A stretch of 64,000 bases of DNA from positions 1 through 64,000 of the forward strand of contig NZ_JAMXBH010000009.1 of NCBI RefSeq assembly GCF_023913735.1, given 5' to 3'. Shown one piece after another: positions 8,786-17,316 of this stretch. Made by a program: the position numbers and the translations under genes. Every line of letters starts with the position of its first letter. Within the stretch, counting starts at the first letter, position 1. Below the pieces are notes generated by a model. The model was not told the DNA's origin, made no database searches, and worked only from the letters and a program-made list of their open reading frames with translations. This DNA is from Pseudarthrobacter raffinosi (GTDB taxonomy: Bacteria > Actinomycetota > Actinomycetes > Actinomycetales > Micrococcaceae).

Positions 8786-9054
8786 AACACCACCCGCCGG
8801 GCACCGACGCGCCCCGCATGTGAGTGATTTCACGCCGGTTGCGGCGGTCCGCGGTGTCGCTCCAGCCTAGAATAGAGAGCGAACGTAGAAGTTCTGCCGC
8901 CGGGTCTGCGTTCGCAGCCGGTGGCTTTTCTTTACGCTTCTCCACGGCACCCGGGATGGACCGCATCCTGCCGGTGCCAGAGCCCCTGGACAACATCAGG
9001 TGGCCGCCAACCGCGTACGACGACGTATGCGGCTGAACCGAGGAAGGTAGTTCT

Positions 9055-10533
9055 GTGAGCCAGACGTCAGATTCTTGTCTTGATACGTGGATGGGCCGGG
9101 AGGCTCTCGCCGAGGCCATGATTCCGGTGATTGGCCGGCTGTACCGCGAAAACAACGTGGTGACCAGCATTCACGGCCGCAGCCTGATCAACAAGTCCAC
9201 TATGAACATCCTCAAGGCGCACCGTTTCGCCCGCCGCATGAGCAACACCGAGCTCCTGCTCGAAGAGACCGCACCGCTGCTGAACATCCTGGCTCAGCTG
9301 GAGCTAGGTGCGGCGGCCATCGACGTCGCCCGCCTCGCGGAGAAGTTCAAGGCAGAAGGCGACGGCGCCACCCTGGAAGAGTTCCTCCGCGCCGAGCTTG
9401 CCGAGGTAGTAGGCAGGCGTGGTGGCGATGACCGCACCAGCACCGACGTTGTGCTCTACGGCTTTGGCCGGATCGGCCGCCTGCTGGCGCGCCTTCTCAT
9501 CGAAAAGGCCGGCGGCGGCCACGGCCTGCGCCTGCGTGCCATCGTGGTGCGCCGCGGCTCGGACAAGGACCTCACCAAGCGCGCCAGCCTTCTGCGCCGC
9601 GACTCGGTCCACGGCTCCTTCGAGGGAACCATCCGCGTGGACGAGGACGCCAACACCATCACCGCGAACGGTGTGCAGGTCCAGGTCATCTACTCGGACA
9701 ACCCCGCCACGATCGACTACACCGCGTACGGCATCCACAACGCCCTGGTGGTGGACAACACGGGCCGCTGGCGCGACGCTGAGGGCCTGTCCCAGCACCT
9801 GCAGAGCAAGGGCGTTGCCCGCGTTCTCCTGACTGCCCCGGGTAAGGGCGCGCTGAAGAACATCGTGCACGGCATTAACCACGGCACCATCGAGGACACG
9901 GACCAGATCGTGTCCGCGGCGTCCTGCACCACCAATGCCATTACCCCGGTCCTGAAGGCCATCAACGACAAGTTCGGTGTGATCCACGGCCACGTGGAGA
10001 CGGTCCACTCCTTCACCAACGACCAGAACCTGATCGATAACTTCCACAAGGGCGACCGCCGGGGCCGCTCCGCCGCGCTGAACATGGTCATCACGGAAAC
10101 CGGTGCGGCCACCGCTGTGGCGAAGGCCCTGCCCGAACTGCTGGGCAAGCTCACGGGCAGTTCCATCCGGGTCCCCACGCCGGACGTCTCGCTGGCGATC
10201 CTGAACCTCAGCCTGGAAAACGGCACCACCAAGGATGAGGTGAATGATTATCTGCGTCAGATGTCCCTGCATTCGGACCTCCGCAAGCAGATTGACTACA
10301 TCGATTCGCCTGAGGTTGTTTCCACGGACTTCGTCGGCTCGCGCCGTGCCGGCATCGTTGACGGCCTCGCCACGATCTCCAACGACAAGAACCTGATTCT
10401 TTACGTCTGGTACGACAACGAGTTCGGCTACAGCTGCCAGGTAGTCCGGGTTATGGAAGAGATGGCCGGTGTCAACCCGCAGGCGTTCCCCGCCAAGGAG
10501 GCCGCTGCGGCCTTGGCCGCAATCGCCGTCTAG
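9055..10533 (+). CDS. gap: Glyceraldehyde-3-phosphate dehydrogenase, long form
   Basis: Interconverts glyceraldehyde 3-phosphate and 1,3-bisphosphoglycerate. The 492-residue product is about 150 longer than classical GAPDH (about 335). Residues 1-125 are an extra helical domain (GREALAEAMIPVIGRLYREN onward); the GAPDH core starts at about 133 with YGFGRIGRLLARLL. The catalytic cysteine is in SAASCTTNAITP at about 287. The late catalytic-domain block is LYVWYDNEFGYSCQVVRVME. GTG start 9055 follows GAGGAAGG. The long class resembles corynebacterial GapB, which is NADP-linked and gluconeogenic; that role here is inferred. The preceding 264 bp after rnpB hold a possible -10 (TAGAAT, 8868-8873) and no convincing gene. 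Confidence 0.93.
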   Translation: MSQTSDSCLDTWMGREALAEAMIPVIGRLYRENNVVTSIHGRSLINKSTMNILKAHRFARRMSNTELLLEETAPLLNILAQLELGAAAIDVARLAEKFKAEGDGATLEEFLRAELAEVVGRRGGDDRTSTDVVLYGFGRIGRLLARLLIEKAGGGHGLRLRAIVVRRGSDKDLTKRASLLRRDSVHGSFEGTIRVDEDANTITANGVQVQVIYSDNPATIDYTAYGIHNALVVDNTGRWRDAEGLSQHLQSKGVARVLLTAPGKGALKNIVHGINHGTIEDTDQIVSAASCTTNAITPVLKAINDKFGVIHGHVETVHSFTNDQNLIDNFHKGDRRGRSAALNMVITETGAATAVAKALPELLGKLTGSSIRVPTPDVSLAILNLSLENGTTKDEVNDYLRQMSLHSDLRKQIDYIDSPEVVSTDFVGSRRAGIVDGLATISNDKNLILYVWYDNEFGYSCQVVRVMEEMAGVNPQAFPAKEAAAALAAIAV

Positions 10534-10559
10534 GCCGTTTGCGGGCTGGCTGCCGGACA

Positions 10560-10591
10560 TTCCCGGCTGGTTCGCTGGAATCAGCCGGGAA
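10560..10591 (+). terminator. Hairpin terminator after gap
   Basis: A 10-bp perfect stem, TTCCCGGCTG (10560-10569) with CAGCCGGGAA (10582-10591), and a 12-nt loop, 26 bases past the GAPDH stop. No T-tract. Confidence 0.6.
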
Positions 10592-10610
10592 TCGGGACCA
10601 CACTGGTGGC

Positions 10611-10814
10611 ATGGATAACGAAACTCTCCACGAGACCACCCTTGAACACGCCCTCGACGTCGCCAGGGCCAACCACAAAGAGGCCATCAGGCTCCTGGAG
10701 CAGGCCCGCGCGTCCCGGGCTTCCGGCGACGTCGGCGACGACCGCGTGCGCCAGCTCGAAGGGCTCCTTCAGGTTGCCGAAGAAGACCTGCGCCGTGTAG
10801 TCCGGGAGCAGTAG
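10611..10814 (+). CDS. Small hypothetical helical protein
   Basis: 67-residue acidic, almost entirely helix-forming protein (MDNETLHETTLEHALDVARA, ending LRRVVREQ) with heptad-like spacing that suggests a short coiled coil. No family recognised. The ATG is 20 bases after the gap terminator hairpin and there is only a weak purine-rich sequence (GGGA at about 10588) upstream, so expression is uncertain. Third-position GC is high, as in real genes nearby, and the frame is clean. It could be a small regulatory or structural protein. Confidence 0.5.
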   Translation: MDNETLHETTLEHALDVARANHKEAIRLLEQARASRASGDVGDDRVRQLEGLLQVAEEDLRRVVREQ

Positions 10815-10939
10815 CCGGCCATAGCAGTAGGCGGATGTCCCGGGCCACTCGTCCTCCCCATTGTGGATAACCGCATGGGTGTCAGTGGGGTGGCCTAGGC
10901 TCTTCTGGTGCATTACATTTCAGGAAGAGCCGGTTGCCC

Positions 10940-11737
10940 ATGACCGTCAGCTGGCGTGCCTACCGCCGTGCCCGCCGCCGCTCGAGGCAGGCCTGGGCTC
11001 TACTGGCGGTGCTGGCCGTGTCGGCAGTGGGCTCCGCGGGGTGGTTTTTCACCGCGGGCCAGTTCGCTGTGGCAGAACCGGCAATCGCCGGGCCCCGCGA
11101 GGCGCCTGTTTTCGACGGGACCTGGATGAAGCCCGTGATCCCGGTGCACGCTGTACCGCAGGGGAGTGCCCTGACCGCCCTCGAGCGGCTTTCCGTCAAG
11201 GGACGGGCTCCCAAAGACAATTACCAGCGGGAGGCCTTCGGGCAGGCCTGGCTGGACGTGGACCGGAACGGCTGCGACACCCGCAATGACATCCTCCGCA
11301 GGGACCTCACCGCTGTGGGCTTCACGGAGGGTTCCAAATGCAAGGTAGTGTCAGGGTCCATCCATGAGCCGTACACGGGCAAAGCCATGTTGTTCCGGCG
11401 TGGCCCGGAAAGCAGCAAGGAAATCCAGATCGATCACGTCGTGGCGCTCAGTGACGCGTGGCAGAAAGGCGCACAGGGGCTGACCCCGCAGCAGCGCCAG
11501 AGCCTGGCCAACGATCCGTTAAACCTCATCGCCGCGGACGGTCCTGCAAATCAGCAGAAGAGCGCAAGCGACGCCGCCACCTGGCTGCCGAAGAACAAAA
11601 ACATCCGCTGCCATTACGTGGCCCGCCAGATCTCGGTGAAGGCATCCTATGGACTGTGGGTCACGCAGCCGGAGAAGGATGCGATGAAGCGCGTCCTGGA
11701 CTCCTGCCCGGACCAGCGAACCATTACTGCGAGGTAA
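10940..11737 (+). CDS. Secreted HNH endonuclease-family protein (DUF1524)
   Basis: About 265 residues. The N-terminus has a run of arginines followed by a hydrophobic stretch (AWALLAVLAVSAVGSAGWFF), a signal peptide or membrane anchor. The C-terminal half is a DUF1524/GmrSD-C-like HNH domain: KEIQIDHVVALSDAWQKGAQ with the D-H of the beta-beta-alpha metal site, then NDPLNLIAADGPANQQK and a helical end. Such proteins are common as exported nucleases of actinobacteria; substrate is unknown and could be environmental DNA. Start is ambiguous: ATG 10940, or TTG 10934 which is better spaced from AGGAAG at 10922-10927. Convergent with def. Confidence 0.82.
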   Translation: MTVSWRAYRRARRRSRQAWALLAVLAVSAVGSAGWFFTAGQFAVAEPAIAGPREAPVFDGTWMKPVIPVHAVPQGSALTALERLSVKGRAPKDNYQREAFGQAWLDVDRNGCDTRNDILRRDLTAVGFTEGSKCKVVSGSIHEPYTGKAMLFRRGPESSKEIQIDHVVALSDAWQKGAQGLTPQQRQSLANDPLNLIAADGPANQQKSASDAATWLPKNKNIRCHYVARQISVKASYGLWVTQPEKDAMKRVLDSCPDQRTITAR

Positions 11738-11746
11738 TGCGTCGGC

Positions 11747-12319
11747 TCAGTGGCCGAACGGGTCCGGATCCACACCGGGCATCCAGGTCAGGCCGGGCAC
11801 ACCCCAGCCGCTCTTCTTGGCCAGTTTCATGGCCTTCCGTGCATAGCGGTCAATCAGCCGGTTGACGTAGAGCTTTCCGTCGAGGTGGTCGTATTCGTGC
11901 TGGATGACCCGTGCGAACCATCCGGTCGCTTCGAACTCCACAGGCTGCCCATGGCCGTCAAATCCTTCCACCCGCGCCCACTCCGCACGCTTGAGCGGGT
12001 ATGCGCCGCCGGGGAAGGAGAGGCAGCCCTCTTCCTCTTCCTCGGGGTCCGGCAGCGCGCCAGAGATCTTGGACAGGGTCAGTACCGGGTTTACCAGGAC
12101 CCCGATGGGCGGAGCGCCGTCGTCATTGGCGTACTTGTACACAAAGATTCTTTTGCCCACACCGACCTGCGGCGCCGCCAGGCCCACGCCGTTGGCGGCC
12201 TCGTTGGTTTCAAACATGTCCGCGATCAGGGTGCGCAGTTCGTCGTCGAAAACCTCCACCTCGGCGGCGCGGCGGTGCAGCACCGGTTCACCCCAGACGG
12301 TGATTGGCAGAACTGTCAT
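11747..12319 (-). CDS. def: Peptide deformylase
   Basis: Removes the formyl group from new N-terminal formylmethionine, acting at the ribosome exit. All three metal-site motifs are intact in the 190-residue product: GVGLAAPQ (44-51), EGCLSFPG (about 97-104, Cys ligand) and QHEYDHLDG (about 138-146, two His ligands and catalytic Glu). An acidic insertion (PDPEEEEEG) precedes motif 2. ATG at 12317-12319. It may be transcribed with the upstream tRNA-His region on the same strand, but a strong hairpin at 12373-12404 separates them. Map, acting next in N-terminal processing, is encoded 4 kb away. Confidence 0.97.
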   Translation of the reverse strand: MTVLPITVWGEPVLHRRAAEVEVFDDELRTLIADMFETNEAANGVGLAAPQVGVGKRIFVYKYANDDGAPPIGVLVNPVLTLSKISGALPDPEEEEEGCLSFPGGAYPLKRAEWARVEGFDGHGQPVEFEATGWFARVIQHEYDHLDGKLYVNRLIDRYARKAMKLAKKSGWGVPGLTWMPGVDPDPFGH

Positions 12320-12372
12320 GTCAGGCGGCCCTTCGTGCGTGCGGCGTGGCGCCGGCGGTTATGCAAAAAAAT

Positions 12373-12404
12373 GGAGGCCGTACCGGATATCCGGTACGGC
12401 CTCC
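12373..12404 (-). terminator. Terminator after tRNA-His
   Basis: Perfect 32-bp palindrome (GGAGGCCGTACCGGAT and its complement). On the minus strand it is followed by CATTTTTTTGCAT, a good U-tract, so it should terminate the tRNA-His transcript before def. Confidence 0.9.
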
Positions 12405-12435
12405 AAATGGACGGCTTTCACTGCCGCCCTATGAG

Positions 12436-12508
12436 GGTGAGCTACGGGGGTTGAACCCGCGACCTCCTGGACCACAACCAGGCGCTCTGCCAACTGAGCT
12501 AAGCCCAC
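12436..12508 (-). tRNA. tRNA-His (anticodon GTG)
   Basis: Read on the minus strand: acceptor GTGGGCT pairs with AGCTCAC (one G-U), positions 8-9 are TA, D arm GCTC/GAGC, anticodon arm CCTGG-TTGTGGT-CCAGG, T arm with GGTTCAACCCC. The discriminator base is C and the base before position 1 is G (12509), which give the G-1:C73 pair specific to tRNA-His. CCA is not encoded. Confidence 0.97.
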
Positions 12509-12637
12509 CATGCGCCCCACAGATTTCCCGGTAGTCCGGTGCTCTGGAAAGGCAACTCAAATAGCTTACCTGCTGTTTGAGGGTGCTTGCGCCATTTTTG
12601 GGCTTTTTGCGAAAATTTCCGCCAAACGTGGCGCAGA

Positions 12638-13270
12638 TTACTCTTTCGGAATACCTGCTGTGCCCGGCGAGGCAGTGATGCGCTGGGCGACTTCACGGGC
12701 CGTGGCGCTGTCAGGCCCCGGAGCCGGAACGAAAACCGCCTCGCGGTAGTAGCGGAGCTCGTCGATGGAATCCTGGATGTCACCCAGGGCGCGGTGGCCG
12801 CCCTTCTTGGCGGGGGACTGGAAGTAAGCCCGGGCGAACCAGCGGCGGGAGAGTTCCTTAATGGTGCTCACGTCGATCACGCGGTAATGCAGGTGCTCCA
12901 CAACGGCCGGCATGTCGCGGGAGAGGAAGACGCGGTCGGTCCCCACGGAATTGCCGCCCAGCGGTGCCTTGCGCGGGTCCGGCACCCACTTTTCGATGTA
13001 TTCCATCACGGCGGCTTCGGCCTCGGCCATGGTCTTGCCGTGCGGCAGTTCCTTGAGCAGCCCGGACCGGGTGTGCATGTCCCTCACGAAGTCGTTCATC
13101 TGGGCGAGGGCCGCATCCTCAGGCTTGATCACCACGTCCACACCGTCGCCGAGAATGTTGAGCTCTGAGTCCGTCACCAGCGCCGCCACCTCGATCAGGG
13201 CGTCGTTCTTGATGTCCAGGCCGGTCATTTCGCAGTCGATCCAGACGATGCGTTCGTTAGATATAGGCAC
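12638..13270 (-). CDS. orn: Oligoribonuclease (DEDDh 3'-5' exonuclease)
   Basis: Degrades two- to five-nucleotide RNA fragments, including pGpG, the last step of mRNA turnover. The 210-residue product has the DEDDh exonuclease motifs: Exo I WIDCEMTGLD (Asp and Glu near residues 12 and 14), Exo II around NSVGTDRVFLSRDMP, and Exo III with HRALGDIQDSIDELRYY (His and Asp). The start is GTG at 13268-13270; no in-frame ATG lies nearby. A C-terminal tail of about 30 residues rich in A, P and T follows the domain. It is upstream of tRNA-His on the same strand and divergent from the mannosyltransferase. Confidence 0.96.
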   Translation of the reverse strand: MPISNERIVWIDCEMTGLDIKNDALIEVAALVTDSELNILGDGVDVVIKPEDAALAQMNDFVRDMHTRSGLLKELPHGKTMAEAEAAVMEYIEKWVPDPRKAPLGGNSVGTDRVFLSRDMPAVVEHLHYRVIDVSTIKELSRRWFARAYFQSPAKKGGHRALGDIQDSIDELRYYREAVFVPAPGPDSATAREVAQRITASPGTAGIPKE

Positions 13271-13431
13271 CGGACCAGCCTACCGTTTAGCTCCGGCGCA
13301 ACCGTCCGATGCTAGGATTTCGGGTACATGGGGCGAGGATTTTGCCGCTGTGCGGTGTCTGCGCGGCCCGGGCGGCCACAGCCGCCCGCGGGACTGAAGC
13401 GCCGAGTGTAAAGAGATTGGACGATCCTAAG

Positions 13432-14988
13432 ATGACGGCGCCTGTGCCTGCAACGGGGGAGATGGCGGCCAGCGTGATCCCGGAGCCCGGTGCGGCAGAA
13501 GTGGATAACGCCAGGTCCCCCATCCTTGCCGGTCTTGTCGGCTCGGTGCTTATGGTGTTCGGATCCCTCGGCGTCGGCTGGCTGGCCCCCGTTTCCGAAC
13601 TCCGCCGCGTACCGATCTTTATCTGGATGCGGACGGAGGCCATCGGCGTTGCCCTGGCCATCGTGCTGGTTGCGGTAGGCGGCATGCTCCTGGTCCGCTC
13701 CTGGCTGAGGCTCGGCCAGCGGGTCCGCGTATGGGGGCCGGCGGCGCGAAAGGCAACGCTGCAGGCCATCGCAGCATGGGGCCTGCCGTTGATGTTCACC
13801 GTCCCGCTCTTCAGCCGCGACGTGTATGCCTACATTGGTCAGGGCAGGCTGATGGTGGAGGGGTTCAACCCCTACGAGAACGGCATCTCGGCGTTGTCCA
13901 ACTATTTCCAGCTTGGCGCCGACAAGCAGTGGACTGAAGCTCCCGTGCCGTACGGCCAGCTGTTTCTGTGGATCGAGCAGTTTGTGGTCTGGTCCACCAA
14001 CGTCCAGCCCGAGGCCAGCGTGATGCTTTTCAGGCTCGTGGCGCTGTTTGGTGTGGTCCTCTGTGTCATCTACGTGCCCAAGCTGGCCGAGCTTCACGGC
14101 GTCAATCCGCACCGCGCCTTGTGGCTCACCGCGGCCAACCCCCTGTTCCTCACCAACTTCATCGCCAGCGTCCACAACGACGCCCTCATGATCGGGTTGG
14201 CCCTTGCCGGGCTGTATTACGCGGCCACCAGGCGCGTGGTGCTGGGCATAGTCCTCGTCACCCTTTCCATCGCCGTCAAGCCCATCACCATCGTTTTCCT
14301 GCCGTTCATCGGCCTGATCTGGGCAGGCAAGAACGCCGGCTGGCCGCGGAAATTCCTGTTCTGGGGACTGACCGGAGGGCTGAGCCTAACCATTCTGTAC
14401 GGCCTGAGCCTCGTCAACGGGTTCGGCTTCGGCTGGATCAATGGGCTGTCCGCCCCTGGCAGCCTCTTCATTTGGTACGCGCCGGTGGGCTTGGTGGGGC
14501 TGATGGTCGCTTCCGTTTCGAACGCCTTCGGCCTCGACGGGTGGACGCTCGCCGACTGGGTGTTCGACGCCGGCAAAATACTTGCCGTAGGCATCGTCGC
14601 CTTCCAGATATTCAGGGGTGAGCATGAGCGGCTGATCCGCCGCCTCACCTTGGGCTTTGCGGCCATTGTGGTGCTGGCGCCGATGATCCAGGCCTGGTAC
14701 GTGGTGTGGCTCATCCCGCTGTTCGCGGTGACGGGCATCCGCAATGACTGGCAGGTCAAGGCCCTGTATTTCATCGTATCGTTCTTCATGATCTACGCCA
14801 TTTCTGACCAGCTGGAGGTATTTCCCTACCTCCAGACCGAGGACCTGGGACTTGCCCTGGTCCTGGCCCGCTTCGCGGCGGCGATTACCGGCCTGCTTTT
14901 TGCCATGTACCTGATCTTCATGGATCCAGACACCAAAGGGCTTTTCCGGAAGTCGGCCGAACCGGTGACCGAACGCCCCGTTATCTAG
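13432..14988 (+). CDS. MptB-like polyprenol-phosphomannose-dependent alpha-1,6-mannosyltransferase
   Basis: Integral membrane GT-C glycosyltransferase of 518 residues, using polyprenyl-phosphate mannose on the outer face to extend lipomannan/lipoarabinomannan cores. Around a dozen hydrophobic segments are visible (for example ILAGLVGSVLMVFGSLGVGW at 26-45 and AIGVALAIVLVAVGGMLLV). The GT-C signature is in the first large loop: FSRDVYAYIGQG then GFNPYENG and PVPYGQLFLW, which match the MptA/MptB family. ATG 13432 gives a short cytoplasmic leader; the frame is open further upstream. It stands alone, convergent with the AlkD-like gene. Exact linkage made in this organism is inferred. Confidence 0.86.
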   Translation: MTAPVPATGEMAASVIPEPGAAEVDNARSPILAGLVGSVLMVFGSLGVGWLAPVSELRRVPIFIWMRTEAIGVALAIVLVAVGGMLLVRSWLRLGQRVRVWGPAARKATLQAIAAWGLPLMFTVPLFSRDVYAYIGQGRLMVEGFNPYENGISALSNYFQLGADKQWTEAPVPYGQLFLWIEQFVVWSTNVQPEASVMLFRLVALFGVVLCVIYVPKLAELHGVNPHRALWLTAANPLFLTNFIASVHNDALMIGLALAGLYYAATRRVVLGIVLVTLSIAVKPITIVFLPFIGLIWAGKNAGWPRKFLFWGLTGGLSLTILYGLSLVNGFGFGWINGLSAPGSLFIWYAPVGLVGLMVASVSNAFGLDGWTLADWVFDAGKILAVGIVAFQIFRGEHERLIRRLTLGFAAIVVLAPMIQAWYVVWLIPLFAVTGIRNDWQVKALYFIVSFFMIYAISDQLEVFPYLQTEDLGLALVLARFAAAITGLLFAMYLIFMDPDTKGLFRKSAEPVTERPVI

Positions 14989-15003
14989 TCTCCGCAGGCG
15001 CGG

Positions 15004-15789
15004 TTATCCGGCGCCGGTGATTCCCGCCGTCGTGCCCTGTTCCAGATGCCGCAAGGCTTCCTTCCGGGACAGCGGACTCAACCGCGTACCCTTTTCCACC
15101 ACGAAATCGTGTACCCACTCCGGGTCCGTTTTGGCGTATTCACAAAGCGCCCAGCCAATGGCCTTCCGGATGAAAAACTCCGGGTCCGCCAGGTTCGGCT
15201 CAATGACAGCCCGCAGCAGGTCCTGATCCGTGCTGGCCTTGGCCTTCAACTGCGAGGTGATGGCCGACCGCCGGATCCAGAAGTCCTGGTCCGTGCTCCA
15301 GGCCAGCAGGAGTTCGGTCATCATGGGCCGGTGGGCCTGCAGAAGCCCGCCGATACGATGCGACACCCCATCCACGAAATCCCACCACGCGCCGGTGCGG
15401 ATGATCTCCTCATAGACCGGGAGCATCAGCTGGTCACGGGCCACCAACCGGAGGCTTGTCAGGTCAATGGCCGCATAGCGTTCCTCGCATACTGTGGAGC
15501 CGCGCCAGAGTTCCAGCACCGTGGCCCGCAACTGGCCCGCCGACGTAACGGGGTGGACGGAAGCAGCGGCCAGCGCCAGCCGCCTGACTTCCGGGACTCT
15601 GACGCCCAGTGACGGCAGGGTGGACTTCATATACGCCTGCGCGCCAGTGGCCCGCACCGGGTCAGTCCGCTCCCGCAGCGCCGCGCGCACGGCATCCAGC
15701 AACTCGCGGTTCGGAGTCTCCGTACCTGGAGCATCCGTGACCGGTGCGTCCGTGTCCAGCGATTCGTCATTCGGCGACATTCGGTCCAT
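15004..15789 (-). CDS. DNA alkylation repair protein (AlkD-like HEAT repeats)
   Basis: 261-residue protein built of helical HEAT-like repeats, as in AlkD glycosylases that excise positively charged N3/N7-alkylpurines without base flipping. After an acidic, low-complexity leader (to about residue 25), family blocks are AQAYMKSTLPSLGVRVPEVR, GAWWDFVDGVSHRIGGLL, DFWIRRSAITSQL and FFIRKAIGWALCEYAKTDPE, where the W, D and R residues form the DNA-lesion cleft. A second ATG at 15778-15780 is an equally good start, three codons later. Convergent with the mannosyltransferase gene. Confidence 0.88.
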   Translation of the reverse strand: MDRMSPNDESLDTDAPVTDAPGTETPNRELLDAVRAALRERTDPVRATGAQAYMKSTLPSLGVRVPEVRRLALAAASVHPVTSAGQLRATVLELWRGSTVCEERYAAIDLTSLRLVARDQLMLPVYEEIIRTGAWWDFVDGVSHRIGGLLQAHRPMMTELLLAWSTDQDFWIRRSAITSQLKAKASTDQDLLRAVIEPNLADPEFFIRKAIGWALCEYAKTDPEWVHDFVVEKGTRLSPLSRKEALRHLEQGTTAGITGAG

Positions 15790-15920
15790 GGTGCAACTTT
15801 AGCGAGGTGCCGGCGGCGTGGATGTCGGCCGGTCCATCCTCAGCGGGACGGCTCTAGAGTGGGACCAGACAAACTGCACGTTCCCGTGAACCGTGCTACC
15901 CGACGTCGGAGGTTCCCTGC

Positions 15921-16688
15921 ATGTCCATGATCAAGACTCCCGAGCAGATTGCCCTCATGCGCGAAGCCGGGCGGGTGGTGGCCAATACCCTGGCGGCGGT
16001 GCGTCAGGCCGCCGGAGTGGGTGTCACCCTGCGTGACCTCGATGCGCTGGCCGCGGAGACGATTGCCACGGCGGGAGCCACACCGGCCTTCCTGGACTAC
16101 CACCCGCGCTGGGCCGCAGTTCCCTTTCCCGGCGTGATCTGCACAAGTGTGAACGACGCCGTGGTCCACGGAATCCCCGACGGCTACAGACTCCAGGACG
16201 GTGACCTGCTAAGCGTGGATTGCGGGGCATTCCTGGAGGGCTGGTGCGGCGATGCGGCCGTCAGTTTCATTGTGGGAACACCCGATCCTGTGGACCAGGC
16301 CCTCATTGATGCCACGGATGCCGCCTTGGCCCGTGGGATCGAGGCAGCCCGGATCGGCAACAAAATGGGCGATCTTGCCTACGCGATCGGCGGCGCCGCG
16401 CGGCGGGCGGGCTACGGTCTGCTGGCTGACCACGGCGGCCACGGGATCGGCCGCACCATGCACGCCGAACCGCCGGTGCCCAACGACGGCAGGCCGGGAC
16501 GGGGGATCAAGCTCACCGAGGGGCTGGTCATCGCCATCGAGCCTATGCTGATCCTTGGCCGCAAGGACGACTACTATCAGGACGACGACGGTTGGACGCT
16601 GCGTTCCGCCAACGGACGCCGGGCTGCCCACAGCGAACACACAGTGGCCATCACTGCCGATGGCCCGCTGATCCTTACGCTCCCTTAG
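15921..16688 (+). CDS. map: Methionine aminopeptidase, type I
   Basis: Cleaves the initiator methionine after Def has removed the formyl group. 255 residues, pita-bread fold. The five metal ligands are in recognisable positions: DCGAFLEGWCGDAA (two Asp), GHGIGRTMHAEPPVPN (His), IAIEPM (Glu) and SEHTVAI (Glu); the substrate histidine is in VHGIPDG. There is no N-terminal SH3-binding zinc extension. ATG 15921 with GGAGG at 15908-15912. The stop codon overlaps the end of the convergent GNAT gene by 14 bases. Actinobacteria often carry two map paralogues, so this may be the non-ribosomal-cluster copy. Confidence 0.95.
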   Translation: MSMIKTPEQIALMREAGRVVANTLAAVRQAAGVGVTLRDLDALAAETIATAGATPAFLDYHPRWAAVPFPGVICTSVNDAVVHGIPDGYRLQDGDLLSVDCGAFLEGWCGDAAVSFIVGTPDPVDQALIDATDAALARGIEAARIGNKMGDLAYAIGGAARRAGYGLLADHGGHGIGRTMHAEPPVPNDGRPGRGIKLTEGLVIAIEPMLILGRKDDYYQDDDGWTLRSANGRRAAHSEHTVAITADGPLILTLP

Positions 16689-17311
16689 GTCCGGTGAGGC
16701 TCAGGCGCACCATGGCCCGCCCTGGGACGGCGCTGCTGTCCACGGTGAACCCGGCGCGCAGGAAGAGGTTCAGCGTGCCGTGGTAAAGGTCTGCGGGTCC
16801 CGCGTTGGGCCGCTGCTCGCGGTCCACCGGGTAGCCTTCCACAACGTCGGCACCATTGAGCCGGGCATGCTCGACGGCGGCGCGCAGCAGCGCGGCTGCC
16901 ACACCGCTCCGGCGGTGGCCGGCGGCGACCACGAAGCAGGTCACTGACCACACCCCGCCGGACGCATCCGGTGATGCTGTTTCGGAATCGGGCGGCCCTG
17001 GTTCCTCAGCCAGCCGCAGCATGCGGGAGCGAAGCACTCGGGGATAACAGGTCCGTGGCTCCACGGCACACCAGCCCACGGGCTGACCGTCGACGAAGGC
17101 GAGGACGCCGGGGGCGGGGGAGCCGCCGTCGAACCTTTCCTTCAACTGTGCCTTGCGGGCGGCCGGCCCCAGCGCGGAGTACTCCGGACCGGTGAGGGCA
17201 AAGAAGCGGCACCAGCAGCGGGGACGGCTCGCCGGGGCGGCTGAACAAGCGCTCGACGCCGTTCCACTGCGCCGCGGCCGTCGTCAGGCCGGGGGCGGGC
17301 CCGTCCGTCAT
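16675..17311 (-). pseudogene. GNAT-family N-acetyltransferase, frameshifted near the N-terminus
   Basis: The C-terminal 156 codons (from 17145 down) encode an acetyl-CoA-binding core: CFVVAAGHRRSGVAAALLRA and DLYHGTLNLFLRAGF. The N-terminus (from an ATG at 17309-17311, MTDGPAPGLTTAAAQWNGVE) is in a different frame. The two join at a run of four G on the plus strand (17220-17223): dropping one base gives GEPSRCWCRFFALTGPEYSA, the expected CWC-type start of this GNAT subfamily, and an intact 211-residue protein. So there is one extra base, either a true frameshift or a homopolymer sequencing error. It lies just upstream of the LacI gene's end on the same strand. Confidence 0.8.
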
Positions 17312-17316
17312 GCTGG

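Noticed and set aside
8824..9036. Open frame of 70 codons between rnpB and the GAPDH gene
   Set aside because: No ribosome-binding site, arginine/serine-rich composition typical of chance frames in GC-rich DNA, and it lies in the probable gap leader.
11458..11865. Plus-strand frame overlapping the end of the HNH gene and def
   Set aside because: Arg/Gly/Pro-rich, overlaps two well-supported genes, no ribosome-binding site.
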